NCBI GenBank assembly: GCA_020853775.1
Contig: JADYYH010000013.1
Span: 1 to 44,451, forward strand
Reading direction: 5' to 3'
Origin: Nitrospira sp.
Lineage (GTDB): Bacteria; Nitrospirota; Nitrospiria; Nitrospirales; Nitrospiraceae
DNA length: 44,451 nucleotides
In this document: piece by piece, positions 25,131-33,747 of the stretch
How the letters are laid out: the number at the start of each line of letters is the position of its first letter
How positions within the stretch are numbered: the first letter of the stretch is position 1
Notes under the pieces: model-generated
Databases searched by the model: none
What the model saw: only the letters and a program-made list of their open reading frames with translations
Told to the model about the DNA's origin: nothing
Position numbers and translations under genes: made by a program

Positions 25131-26546
25131 ATGAGTCAGGTCAGGGTTCGATTTGCGCCCAGTCCGACCGGCTTCCTGCATATCGGCGGGGTGCGGACGG
25201 CCTTGTTCAATTGGCTGTTTGCCCGGCAACAGAACGGCGTGTTCATCCTTCGTATTGAAGACACCGATCAGGATCGGTCTACCGACGCCTCGATTCAAGC
25301 TATTCTCGATGGCATGCGCTGGGTCAAGCTCGATTGGGACGAAGGTCCTTTTCGGCAGACCGATCGTATGGAACTGTATCGAAGTCATGCCCTGCGGTTG
25401 TTTGAGCAAGGCCACGCCTATTGGTGTGTGTGTACACCAGAAGAACTTGAGGCTCGCCGGAAAGAGGCGGAAGCCAAGGGTGGATCCCCCAGATATGACG
25501 GTCGGTGCCGGAGCCTGGGGCTCGCCAAGCCAACCGGCGATGCGGCGCTCCGGTTCAAGGCGCCCCAGGAAGGCCAGACGGTGGTGGACGACCTGATCAA
25601 GGGCCGGGTGGTGTTCGACAATCAGATTCTGGATGACGTCATCATTCTCAGATCGAACGGCTTTCCCACCTACAACTTTTCCGTGGTAGTGGACGATGCA
25701 TTGATGGGCATTACGCATGTGGTGCGGGGGGACGACCACCTCACCAATACGCCGCGCCAAATCCCCATTTTTCAGGCCCTCGGGCTCCCGCTGCCGCGCT
25801 TCGGCCACTTACCGATGATTCTCGGCTCGGATAAGACGCGGCTTTCGAAACGTCATGGCGCGACGTCGATCATGGCTTACAAGGAGATGGGCTATCTGCC
25901 AGAGGCCATGGTCAACTACCTCGTTCGGCTTGGGTGGTCGCATGGGGACCAAGAGCTTTTTTCGCGAGAAGAACTGATCGAAAAATTCTCCTGGAAGAAC
26001 GTCCAGACCTCTCCCGCTGTCTTCAATCCCGACAAGCTGTTGTGGCTCAATGCCGAGTACCTCAAGACCAATCCTCCGGAGCAGATCGCCCAGACACTCG
26101 TGCCCTTATTGGAAGAGGCCGGTCTCAAAGACGAAGTTCGCGCTGTATCCACGGAATGGCTTGCGCAACTGGTGGTCTTGGTGAAAGAGCGGACCAAGAC
26201 GTTGGTGGAGATGGTCCATTGGGTGAGGCCCTACTTTGGCGAGGCCGTGTCGTTTGATGAGGAGGCCGCGAAGAAGTTTCTCACTGCGGCCCAGGCTCCT
26301 CTGTTGATCAAGCTGGTGGAGCGCTTTGAGGCGCTTCCCGCCTTCTCCAAGCATGAATGGGAAGAGGCATTTAAGAAGTTGGTCGAGGAAGCGGGCATTA
26401 AAATGGGGCAGTTGGCCCAGCCCGTGCGAGTGGCCCTGACCGGCCGAACGGCGAGCCCCGGTTTGTTCGAAGTGATGGACGTGCTCGGCCGGGAACGCAC
26501 GCTGCTTCGATTGCGCAAAGGGATCGAGCAGGCCTCCAGATCCTGA
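25131..26546 (+). CDS. gltX: glutamyl-tRNA synthetase
   Basis: A 471-residue class I synthetase. HIGH motif variant HIGG (17-20) in APSPTGFLHIGG; KMSKS variant in DKTRLSKRHG; zinc-like cysteines in WCVCTPEEL and YDGRC. The C-terminal anticodon-binding domain is of bacterial length. It charges tRNA-Glu. The two genes just downstream encode tRNA-Gln. If the genome lacks GlnRS and uses GatCAB, this enzyme would also mischarge those tRNAs with glutamate (inference; not testable here). Confidence 0.97.
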   Translation: MSQVRVRFAPSPTGFLHIGGVRTALFNWLFARQQNGVFILRIEDTDQDRSTDASIQAILDGMRWVKLDWDEGPFRQTDRMELYRSHALRLFEQGHAYWCVCTPEELEARRKEAEAKGGSPRYDGRCRSLGLAKPTGDAALRFKAPQEGQTVVDDLIKGRVVFDNQILDDVIILRSNGFPTYNFSVVVDDALMGITHVVRGDDHLTNTPRQIPIFQALGLPLPRFGHLPMILGSDKTRLSKRHGATSIMAYKEMGYLPEAMVNYLVRLGWSHGDQELFSREELIEKFSWKNVQTSPAVFNPDKLLWLNAEYLKTNPPEQIAQTLVPLLEEAGLKDEVRAVSTEWLAQLVVLVKERTKTLVEMVHWVRPYFGEAVSFDEEAAKKFLTAAQAPLLIKLVERFEALPAFSKHEWEEAFKKLVEEAGIKMGQLAQPVRVALTGRTASPGLFEVMDVLGRERTLLRLRKGIEQASRS

Positions 26547-26613
26547 TGGGCCGCTCAAGAATCGCGCGCGATCTTGACGCAATGGAGAAGCTTATATTAC
26601 TGTGTGGACCGGT

Positions 26614-26687
26614 TGGGGGATCGTCTAGCGGTAGGACGTCAGTCTCTGGATCTGACTACCTAGGTTCGATTCCTAGTCCCCCAGCCA
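26614..26687 (+). tRNA. tRNA-Gln (anticodon CTG)
   Basis: A 74-nt tRNA with acceptor TGGGGGA/TCCCCCA, G discriminator and encoded CCA. The U1-A72 start is typical of glutamine tRNAs. The anticodon loop CTCTGGA gives CTG (reads CAG). The anticodon stem TCAGT/TCTGA has a T-T mismatch at 31-39. The body is nearly identical to the second copy 47 bp downstream. Confidence 0.93.
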
Positions 26688-26734
26688 AAAATTTCCATTC
26701 TGTCCTAGCTCGACCATTCGCTTCCGTACCGCGC

Positions 26735-26808
26735 TGGGGGATCGTCTAGCGGTAGGACGCCGGCCTTTGGAGCCGGCTACCTAGGTTCGATTCCTAGTCC
26801 CCCAGCCA
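26735..26808 (+). tRNA. tRNA-Gln (anticodon TTG)
   Basis: A 74-nt tRNA with the same acceptor, D- and T-arms as the CTG copy and an encoded CCA. The anticodon stem is fully paired (CCGGC/GCCGG) and loop CTTTGGA gives TTG (reads CAA). It is the last conserved chromosomal feature before the accessory region, so it is a candidate integration site. Confidence 0.95.
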
Positions 26809-27356
26809 TTTCGCAATTACCTCGGTCACGGTTTAGGTCCCGGTTTCAACTGGTTCCCGGCCTGCCCTACCCAATTCCTAGCCTTTTACTACTCAAGCCT
26901 ATATGCGGCCAGGTCTGCCTTTCCAAGAAGGAAAGCAAGTTGTCCTTATTCCAAAGCGTATTGTCACTTTAATGTGCGGGAGCCTGTCGATAAGTCGTGG
27001 GTCAGTTGTCCGCAAAACTTCCAAGAATTCAGGCTCCCGAGCTCGCGATACTTGCGGCCTACCAAAAGCCAAATTCACACTGTTCATAAATCAGATAGCT
27101 GAAGGACAGTGATTTGATCTGTAGACCTCCATGCTATTGAATTGGGGGTCGCCTTCAATCTTTCCAGGTGTTGCCGGATTAGGCGCCTACAGCCAAGTCA
27201 ATGCGGTCATTGTCCTTTCGCTAAAGCAACAGCTGAGCTTAAGTATGAGTTGACCCGGTTGTAGCGAGCGCATACACTCGGCGCGAAGAGAGTACTTAGA
27301 TGCCGATTCGCAGTGTATCTTGGCGTACTATGCCGCTCAGTATTTCCATTTGTTAG
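26809..27356. other. 548-bp region without a supported gene
   Basis: This AT-richer stretch follows the tRNA-Gln pair. I see no reliable gene. It contains a perfect 10-bp inverted repeat, CGGGAGCCTG (26977-26986) and CAGGCTCCCG (27030-27039), separated by 43 bp. Short frames inside it have no ribosome site or family look. It may hold one attachment end of the mobile element and the promoter of the restriction-modification operon. Confidence 0.5.
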
Positions 27357-28238
27357 TTGTTCAAGTTAGAGGTTGTCCGCCGTTCAGCTTTTTTTCTTCT
27401 GAAATTGACTGGGGTCTTTTCGTTGAAACAAAATGACGCTGCGTATCTAGATCTCGTCTTGGACCCGATAAGGGTATGCGCTAAATACAAGCCAAAGTTT
27501 GGTCAGGGTGCAAAGGGCGATGGGCTGACACTTGCTCAATTTCAGACGCTTTACCAAAGTGACCCTTTCTATAGCTGGTTTGGCCTCGATAATCCGATGA
27601 TGTACGCCGCCCACAAAGCGGCGGGCGGGATGACTAGCGTCTATAGGCAAATTGGTATTGGGTGCGAAAAACTCTTTCGAACTGCCGTTAAGGATGCGCT
27701 GGGATTGTCTGAAACCGATGTCACTTGGTCTTACAACATTCCGCTGGCAAACGGAAAAACCCGGACGTTATATCTTGATGGCCGTGTCCCACTCGATAAA
27801 ATTTCCGATAAATCAAAGCGTTCTCGTTTTCACGCATGGATGAAGGACTCCGCCGAATCTATCGGCGTTGATCCAAACGTATTCTCGACCTTGACTGGCA
27901 CAATCTTCGAGGTTCGACAGGGCTACAAAAGCAAAGACTCTAAACGCCAGAACGCTGATATTGCGAACGCTGCGACGGCATACACGAAGGCATACTTTCC
28001 ATGCGCCGTCATTTTGTCGGCGCAGATCGACAGTGACATCTTGCTTCGATATAGGGCAGAGAAGTGGGCAGTTGTTACTGGCATTGAGGGCGCGAACGAT
28101 CCTCTAATCTCAACCTATGACTTTATGCGCGATGTCGTGGGGTACGACCTCGCAGCATTTTTCAAGCGGAATAGCAAAACTCTTCGAGTAGAGATCGACG
28201 CCGTACTAAAAGCATTACTCGCGCCGGAGACTAAGTAA
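27357..28238 (+). CDS. putative type II restriction endonuclease
   Basis: Up to 293 residues; the start is uncertain. TTG 27357 opens the frame, and TTG 27423 (then KQNDAAYLDL) is another option with GGGG upstream. The C-terminal half has D141 (LYLDGRVPL) and a charged strand-loop, IFEVRQGYKSKDSKR (183-197), that resembles a nuclease core, though no perfect D-ExK pair can be read. Its stop and the methyltransferase start overlap by one base (TAATG), the usual coupling of restriction-modification pairs. The nuclease call rests mainly on that context. Confidence 0.6.
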   Translation: MFKLEVVRRSAFFLLKLTGVFSLKQNDAAYLDLVLDPIRVCAKYKPKFGQGAKGDGLTLAQFQTLYQSDPFYSWFGLDNPMMYAAHKAAGGMTSVYRQIGIGCEKLFRTAVKDALGLSETDVTWSYNIPLANGKTRTLYLDGRVPLDKISDKSKRSRFHAWMKDSAESIGVDPNVFSTLTGTIFEVRQGYKSKDSKRQNADIANAATAYTKAYFPCAVILSAQIDSDILLRYRAEKWAVVTGIEGANDPLISTYDFMRDVVGYDLAAFFKRNSKTLRVEIDAVLKALLAPETK

Positions 28239-29473
28239 TGGCTGCAACTCTAGAGCGCGAGCAACTCCGCCAGCGGTCGGATTACACCCACAAATTCAAT
28301 GCAAAGACAGGGCGACACGGTTGGCTGCGCCTTACTCCAGCGTACTCGGTTAAGATCGTAGAAGAATTGATTGTGGGGCACGCCCAGGCCAAGCGCATAT
28401 TTGATCCATTTTGTGGCACCGGAACGACAGCACTTAGTGCTGCCTATCATGGTCATGAAGGTGTCACGACGGACATAAATCCGTTTCTGGTGTGGCTTGC
28501 TCAGGCGAAGACCGCGCACTACACCCCCAAGCAGATTGTTGCAACGCGCAAGGCTTGCAATTCAGTTCTTGACTTGGTGAGACGTCGGAGCATTGAACCT
28601 GTGCTCGCCCCGCCGATCCACAATATTGACCGATGGTGGAACCCACAATCGCTCGATTTTCTGCGATTCCTTCGTGCGGCGATTCTAGAAGTAACAAAAG
28701 AGCGTTCTGTAGAGCGCACATTACTATTGATAGCATTTTGTCGCTCCCTAATCGAATTGTCGAACGCGGCTTTCAATCACCAATCAATGTCGTTCAAAGA
28801 TGATAGGGAGCTTGGCATTGCTTCGAAGATAGATAGGGCGTGCGTTTTTGCCGAGGATGTAAAATTTGTATTGAGTGGTGCCAGTGAAAATCCAGTGGGC
28901 GAAAGCCAAGTAATCTTCGGCGACTCGAGAAATCCAGCTAAGGCAGTTGAAGGTCCGTTTGATCTTGTTATTACTTCCCCACCTTACGCCAACCGGATGT
29001 CTTACATTCGAGAGCTTCGCCCGTACATGTACTGGCTCGGGTTTTTGATTAATGGCAGAGATGCCGGCGAATTGGACTGGGCAGCTATAGGTGGTACATG
29101 GGGAATTGCTACAAGCCGTTTGGCTGATTGGAAGCGTTCCTCGGGCCATTTCAAGAGCATCCACCTTGCTGGTGCGCTAGATGAGATTGCGCATGCAGAC
29201 AATAAGAACGGTGTCGTACTTGCCAACTATGTAGCAAAGTATTTTGATGATATGTGGGCTCATTTTCAGTGCTTAACGCCTGTACTCGCTCGCGGTGCGG
29301 AATTGCATTACATCGTTGGTAATTCGACTTTCTATGGATCGCTGGTTTCAACAGAACGGTTGTATGCTGAAATGCTGAAAGGACTCGGGTTCAGTAAAGT
29401 TGAATGTCGAGCAATTCGCAAGCGCAATTCAAAGAAAGAGTTAGTCGAATTTGACGTGGTGGCGCGATGGTAA
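28238..29473 (+). CDS. DNA methyltransferase (SPPY type, likely N4-cytosine)
   Basis: A 411-residue AdoMet-dependent DNA methylase. AdoMet motif I is FDPFCGTGTT (55-64), and the catalytic motif IV is TSPPY (246-250). SPPY is typical of N4-cytosine enzymes, while D/NPPY marks most N6-adenine ones. The long stretch between the motifs (about 65-240) may hold the target-recognition domain. It ends with a clean beta region (KKELVEFDVVARW). It is translated from an ATG overlapping the stop of the putative endonuclease gene and probably protects host DNA from it. Confidence 0.88.
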   Translation: MAATLEREQLRQRSDYTHKFNAKTGRHGWLRLTPAYSVKIVEELIVGHAQAKRIFDPFCGTGTTALSAAYHGHEGVTTDINPFLVWLAQAKTAHYTPKQIVATRKACNSVLDLVRRRSIEPVLAPPIHNIDRWWNPQSLDFLRFLRAAILEVTKERSVERTLLLIAFCRSLIELSNAAFNHQSMSFKDDRELGIASKIDRACVFAEDVKFVLSGASENPVGESQVIFGDSRNPAKAVEGPFDLVITSPPYANRMSYIRELRPYMYWLGFLINGRDAGELDWAAIGGTWGIATSRLADWKRSSGHFKSIHLAGALDEIAHADNKNGVVLANYVAKYFDDMWAHFQCLTPVLARGAELHYIVGNSTFYGSLVSTERLYAEMLKGLGFSKVECRAIRKRNSKKELVEFDVVARW

Positions 29474-29624
29474 CGGCTATCATTGCGGTCAACCGGCAGA
29501 TGAACGAGAAAACTGTGCAAGGTTAGTGCTCTGATGTGTTCTGGTGGGGGGCGAGTAGACTTGGACCACAGGTGGTCGTATAGCAGAGGTATATTTTACT
29601 CATTCCTGCGTTAACTTCCATATC

Positions 29625-30632
29625 ATGTCACGAGTTTCATACTTCCAACGGTTCTCTCAGCGTGAAAACCACGCGACCAACAATACGCTTCTTGTCTTTC
29701 GGTACTTTTATCAGTTGTCGCCATTCAAAGTTCAGCATGTCCTCGCATCACTCCTTGAATCTGATCTTTCAATCGGTCTCAATTTCAATCAGCAGATCAG
29801 GGGAAAACAGAGTGTGCCAGACGCCCAAATCACCCAGGATCGTTTTCGTCTCTTTATCGAGACCAAGTTAGGAGGGGAGCTCGACCGCAACCAGATCAGC
29901 CGACATATAAAAAGCATCGCCACAGAAGGCCGCAGCGCGGGTGATGATTTTTTGATCGGACTCACTAAAGAGCCTATCTCTCTCAACGACACCAGTGAGC
30001 TAAGAAAGGAGGCGGCTGCATATGGGATTAAATTTGCCGCTGCAACCTTCTCTCAGATCACTGAGGCCTTCAAAGCGCAATGCGCGGAATTCGAGCGTGA
30101 GCTTCTAGAAATCGTTGAGGACTACGAGGAATATCTTTCCGAGGAAAGGCTGCTTGAGGAGAGTAATCGGTGGCTTGTTGTGTTCCCATGTGGGACTTCG
30201 CTTACTGAAAATATTCGCTTTAACTTGTATTACGAGCCGGCTTCACGGCCTTGTAAGCGTAACTATCGGTTTATTGGTATCTATGCTCAGAAGACTGTTG
30301 CCTACGTAGGCATGGTCGAGGCAATTGCTGTAACTTCTTTTGAGGGGGGGACTTTTGCCCTCACTTCGGAGGTGGGTGTGGTGACTAATGAACATCGCGC
30401 TCGGATCACAAATGTAATCGAGGAAACGCGCTACTATGACCTAAAGTCTGATCTAAGGCGTTTCTATCTCGTGGATCGTTTTGTCGAGACGGATCTCAGA
30501 AAGTCTACTACGGGAGGGCTCTGGGGGCTTCGCTATCTCGACTTGTCTACAATTGTGCCTAATTTCAGACCTGACAAAAACTACGCCACAGAAGAACTCG
30601 CGAGGCTCTTGAAAGGCAGAGAGTTCCAGTGA
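29625..30632 (+). CDS. PD-(D/E)XK nuclease-like protein
   Basis: A 335-residue protein with a nuclease core near the N-terminus: D66 in SVPDAQIT, then E79-T-K81 in FIETKLGGELDRNQISRHI. This matches the PD-(D/E)XK pattern with the trailing Q that often follows. The C-terminal two thirds are of unknown fold. No helicase or methylase partner overlaps it, but it follows the restriction-modification pair on the same strand by 152 bp. The setting suggests a defence nuclease. The exact family was not recognised. Confidence 0.65.
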   Translation: MSRVSYFQRFSQRENHATNNTLLVFRYFYQLSPFKVQHVLASLLESDLSIGLNFNQQIRGKQSVPDAQITQDRFRLFIETKLGGELDRNQISRHIKSIATEGRSAGDDFLIGLTKEPISLNDTSELRKEAAAYGIKFAAATFSQITEAFKAQCAEFERELLEIVEDYEEYLSEERLLEESNRWLVVFPCGTSLTENIRFNLYYEPASRPCKRNYRFIGIYAQKTVAYVGMVEAIAVTSFEGGTFALTSEVGVVTNEHRARITNVIEETRYYDLKSDLRRFYLVDRFVETDLRKSTTGGLWGLRYLDLSTIVPNFRPDKNYATEELARLLKGREFQ

Positions 30633-31036
30633 AGCGCGAGGGGTAGGAATATGAGACGGGTAGAGGCTAGGACGCAGGAATTTACAACTTCGGGCTGTGG
30701 AAGGAAGGATGACTTGATTCTCTAAAATCGGTTTAGGTTCCTGTCAGATTAGGGTGTTCCAATTTCGTACATGAGTTGCCCTCGCTCCACAAAGGAGGAG
30801 ATCGTAAAGTGAGCGTAAGCGTAAGGTAGAGTGGCTTTCGGCTCATCCCACCTCGCATAATCTTGCTCCGTATTAGGTCGCAAGAGTTTATTGTGTAGAG
30901 CGACTCGCGTCAGCATTGAAGGAGCTGAATTGACCAAAGGCCAAATCTCGCCGTCGGCATCAGTTAAAGGATCGGTGGTTTGGGAATTTGTTCTTACTCC
31001 TACTCCAGGATTATATTTTGTGAGCCTTGCACATCG
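30633..31036. other. 404-bp region without a supported gene
   Basis: It lies between the nuclease gene and the convergent integrase gene. Short frames (30749-30937 minus, 30891-31124 plus) lack ribosome sites, and the second runs into the integrase. The stretch at 30728 (CGGTTTAGGT) recurs at about 26829 beyond the tRNA-Gln pair; a 10-bp match is weak evidence for anything. It may contain an att site, since it flanks the 3' end of the integrase gene. Confidence 0.4.
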
Positions 31037-32146
31037 TCAATTTTTCAAAGTTGGCTCTGATTTTACGGGCAAGTATACTCCTCCTTTATTCACCGCACCC
31101 TTCAAATGGCCAGGAGCGAGATGAGCATATCTGAGGGTCGTTTGGATATCTCGGTGCCCCATAATCTCCTTTACTGATACCAGGTCCACTCCGGCCATGA
31201 CTCTTCGGCTGGCTGCTGTGTGCCTCAGTGTATGCCAACAAGCATTCTTGATGCCGATAGATTCGAGCGCGGGAGTAAAGACATGATTAACAAAGCTCTG
31301 TGCATTTCTGTGTCGGAGAGGATCCTCTGTGTGTGGGAAGACCCATGGCGACACCGTGAATGAACTGAGGGAGCGGAGAATAGACAACCCACCTTCGCTG
31401 ATGGGTACATGCCGAGTCTTTCCTCCCTTGGGTAATGGGATCGTGATGATGCCGGTTTCGAGATCGATTTGGTCCCACCGCAGTTTGAACTGCTCCTCTC
31501 GTCTAAGCCCAGCTTCAATAGCAAAGGCGACTGTCTTCCAATCTTCGGGCTTCAGAAAGCCCTCCAGCTTTCCCAATTCCTGGTCGCTAAAATATCGAGT
31601 GCGATGTTGTTCTGGGAAAAAGTGAATACCTGCGACAGGATTTCTTGTGAGCTTCTCATCCTTGATGGCGAGTGTGAAAATGTGTCGCAAGAACGAGAAA
31701 TGGCGGTTGATGGTCGCATCGGTCCATTGCCGGTGTCGAGCAGAATTCTGAGGAGTGCCGGCAGGGAGTGGTTTGAGTTTGGCGCGCATTCTCGACTGAA
31801 TTTTCCGCAAGTCTTCGGTGGATATGTCGGTCAATACCCGCACGCCAAGCAACAAAGACCATCGGCGGCCATATCGTAATTCGTTCTTCTTCCCTCGATT
31901 TGTTGAACCCTCTAGGCAACGATTAATCCAAGAACGGAGCGTCACTTCCTTTTTGGGCGCATACTTTTCTGGGAAGAACTTATTCTCACGAGCATCGGCT
32001 TTGAGGCGTCCGTAAAGGGCTTTGGCCTGCGATTTATTGTCGCATTTGAACCATCGCTCGCGGCCATTCAGATGGATCCGAACCCACCAACCTTCCCGGC
32101 CTTTCCGCTGCGTGATACCCCGATCAATCCCGCCTTTGCGGCTCAT
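31037..32146 (-). CDS. tyrosine recombinase (integrase)
   Basis: A 369-residue phage-type integrase. An N-terminal arm-binding region (1-65) and a core-binding domain (about 66-170) precede the catalytic domain with R215 (EAGLRREEQ), a lysine in LPKGGKTRH, H305-x2-R308 (WHTLRHTAASR), H331 (MGHRDIQTT) and the nucleophile Y340 (TLRYAHL). All catalytic residues are intact. It lies 3 bp after the XRE regulator gene, so both may be read together. It should integrate and excise the element; the att site was not identified. Confidence 0.95.
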   Translation of the reverse strand: MSRKGGIDRGITQRKGREGWWVRIHLNGRERWFKCDNKSQAKALYGRLKADARENKFFPEKYAPKKEVTLRSWINRCLEGSTNRGKKNELRYGRRWSLLLGVRVLTDISTEDLRKIQSRMRAKLKPLPAGTPQNSARHRQWTDATINRHFSFLRHIFTLAIKDEKLTRNPVAGIHFFPEQHRTRYFSDQELGKLEGFLKPEDWKTVAFAIEAGLRREEQFKLRWDQIDLETGIITIPLPKGGKTRHVPISEGGLSILRSLSSFTVSPWVFPHTEDPLRHRNAQSFVNHVFTPALESIGIKNACWHTLRHTAASRRVMAGVDLVSVKEIMGHRDIQTTLRYAHLAPGHLKGAVNKGGVYLPVKSEPTLKN

Positions 32147-32148
32147 AG

Positions 32149-32997
32149 CTATGCTCCCTGTTTCTTCTGTTTAGCCTTTTCAGCTGCCGATTCGGATTTG
32201 AATTGGGTGAGTAGTCTACTCAAGCGCTCTGCAACTTCTTCACTTTTCTCCGCGCGGTCTGCGAGTGCGCGAAGTTCAGCGGCGATTGAAGCGTGTTTCT
32301 CGCGTTTCTGTTCTTTAGACATCTCCCCTTGGGCCTTGAGTTGTTCAAAAATCGGTCTGACAGTTTCCGCTAGAGCAGGTGGAGTGCTTAGCTGCCAAAT
32401 GTCACTTAGGTCGGTTCTATGCGGAGCTAAGGTGAGCCATTTGTGAAGTGTTGAGAACGGAAGCGCTTTTCTTTCGAGGAGGGTAAGAGCGTCTTCTCCC
32501 ATTTTATTAATATCAATGCTGCCGCGGATGTCCCAATTCTTTAGAGCAAAATCGACCAATGCGCGGGAGATGGGGCCAGGTTTAACCTCCCCTGGCAAGA
32601 TGCACACAAAGGCTCCATGTGTCTCAATCATCCAAGCAAATCTGTAAACCTCAGTAACGTGGTCCTCTATTAGAAGGCATCGTCCTGGTGTGCCTCCCGT
32701 CACTAGCTCAAGTGCTGAGCGGCATGGTCCTGCCTCAGATGCACTCCCCAAATAAATCAATTCATCGCTGGCTTTGAATATTGGACCTTTTCCGGTCGCG
32801 AGCCATTTCAGCTCAACATGAAAGTGCTGAGCGAGTGCGAGGAATTGAGTTAAGTCGACAGTGCTGTCTTCCCGTTCAAGGCGCGAAATTGTCGTGTGAA
32901 CTATTCCAATTTCTTCGGCGACCTGCCGTTGAGACTCATCAAAGGCCGCACGGAGAAGAGAGAGCCGATCGCCGATTCCTGCCCATTGTGACGTCAC
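32149..32997 (-). CDS. XRE-family (cI-like) regulator
   Basis: A protein of about 282 residues. The GTG start at 32997 is preferred, because AAGGGG lies 6 bases upstream; the longer frame to 33054 would start inside the operator. The N-terminal helix-turn-helix reads RQVAEEIGIVHTTISRLEREDSTV. A middle domain of unknown fold and a charged, coiled-coil C-terminus (about 230-282: KEQKREKHASIAAELRAL) follow. It is probably the element's repressor, controlling itself, the integrase gene and the divergent excisionase promoter through the palindrome at 33034-33055. Confidence 0.82.
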   Translation of the reverse strand: MTSQWAGIGDRLSLLRAAFDESQRQVAEEIGIVHTTISRLEREDSTVDLTQFLALAQHFHVELKWLATGKGPIFKASDELIYLGSASEAGPCRSALELVTGGTPGRCLLIEDHVTEVYRFAWMIETHGAFVCILPGEVKPGPISRALVDFALKNWDIRGSIDINKMGEDALTLLERKALPFSTLHKWLTLAPHRTDLSDIWQLSTPPALAETVRPIFEQLKAQGEMSKEQKREKHASIAAELRALADRAEKSEEVAERLSRLLTQFKSESAAEKAKQKKQGA

Positions 32998-33007
32998 AGA
33001 ATGCCCC

Positions 33008-33055
33008 TTGACTGCATGGTGCCGATTTGATACATTGGTGCAGAACTGCACCAAT
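33008..33055 (+). promoter_or_regulatory. excisionase promoter with perfect operator palindrome
   Basis: A plus-strand promoter TTGACT (33008-33013), 17 bp, TACATT (33031-33036) is overlapped by a perfect inverted repeat at 33034-33055: arms of 10 bp (ATTGGTGCAG and CTGCACCAAT) around AA. A minus-strand pair TTGGTG and TATCAA (16-bp spacing) could drive the regulator. The palindrome lies between the divergent genes and is the natural repressor site. A second perfect palindrome, TGTGACGTCACA, covers 32987-32998 at the regulator's start codon. Confidence 0.7.
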
Positions 33056-33113
33056 GGTGTAGTATGGTTAACTGTAGCATATCGCGTGAATGTAGGAAAG
33101 GGGGAATCAAAGA

Positions 33114-33296
33114 ATGGAAAAACTACTGACCGTTCCTGAGGCCGCCAGTGCTCTGGCGCTCAAGCCATCGACAGTTCGTCGAATGGTTTTAGAGAGAAGA
33201 ATCGATGTTGTTCGGACAGCCCCTCGTGCTGTGCGAATTCCAGCTTCAGCAGTCGAGGCAAGGATCAAGGCCGGCTATCGCCCCGCCATCAAGTAA
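33114..33296 (+). CDS. excisionase-type helix-turn-helix protein
   Basis: A 60-residue basic protein of the excisionase/MerR-like HTH_17 type: LTVPEAASALALKPSTVRRMVLERRI, then VRTAPRAVRIPASAVEARI. Such small proteins bind DNA in attachment regions and steer the integrase toward excision, or act as an activator. A GGAAAGGGGG ribosome site is upstream. It is the first plus-strand gene after the operator and leads the replication and transfer module. Confidence 0.88.
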   Translation: MEKLLTVPEAASALALKPSTVRRMVLERRIDVVRTAPRAVRIPASAVEARIKAGYRPAIK

Positions 33297-33303
33297 GACT
33301 GAT

Positions 33304-33747
33304 ATGCAAATAGAAGAACTTCTCAAACGGTTGCAGAAGGTTCGCAGCACGAGAAGAGGTTGGATGAGTCTCTGCCCAGCGCATGAGGACCGGAGCCCCA
33401 GTTTATCGATCGCGGAAGGCGCGCGAGCTGTACTCGTTCATTGCTTCGCGGGGTGCACGATTCAGGAAATTGTGGGTGCCATGGGAATCGGTGTCCGTGA
33501 TCTGTATTACGAGTTAGGTGCTAGGAGGATGGTCTCACAGACGACGTTCCAGCGAAAACGCAACCATGGAGTGCAGCCAACGTTGGGTGTGGTGCTGGAT
33601 GCGGTACGTGAGGCTGAATACCTCGTTCTGGCAGCGCGGGAAATCGATATTTCCATTCTTAACTGTGAGCAGCTGGATGCAGCTTTGAATGCAGTTGCAG
33701 CGGCGTATTCAATCCTGGAGTTAGATCGCAATGCCGTTGACTACTGA
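33304..33747 (+). CDS. CHC2-type zinc-finger primase-like protein
   Basis: A 147-residue protein starting at ATG 33304 (8 bases after the excisionase stop); the longer frame to 33205 overlaps that gene. It has the primase zinc motif CPAHEDRSPSLSI, followed by VLVHCFAGC, as in CHC2 zinc-binding domains of DnaG-like primases. The catalytic TOPRIM part is absent, so it is a separate zinc-binding subunit or a reduced relic. It overlaps the DUF3987-like gene by 17 bp, which suggests one functional unit for replication of the element. Confidence 0.78.
   Translation: MQIEELLKRLQKVRSTRRGWMSLCPAHEDRSPSLSIAEGARAVLVHCFAGCTIQEIVGAMGIGVRDLYYELGARRMVSQTTFQRKRNHGVQPTLGVVLDAVREAEYLVLAAREIDISILNCEQLDAALNAVAAAYSILELDRNAVDY

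Noticed and set aside
25038-25808. 256-residue minus-strand frame inside gltX
   Set aside because: It is antisense to a certain gltX with all synthetase motifs; a shadow frame.
26829-30740. Shared 10-mer CGGTTTAGGT near 26829 and 30728 as possible att repeats
   Set aside because: Ten bases are too short for a tyrosine-integrase core, and the flanks do not match.
30749-30937. Short minus-strand frame between nuclease and integrase genes
   Set aside because: No ribosome site, no family resemblance, and the start is uncertain; not enough to call a gene.
30891-31124. 77-residue plus-strand frame
   Set aside because: It runs into the 3' end of the integrase gene on the other strand and lacks a ribosome site.
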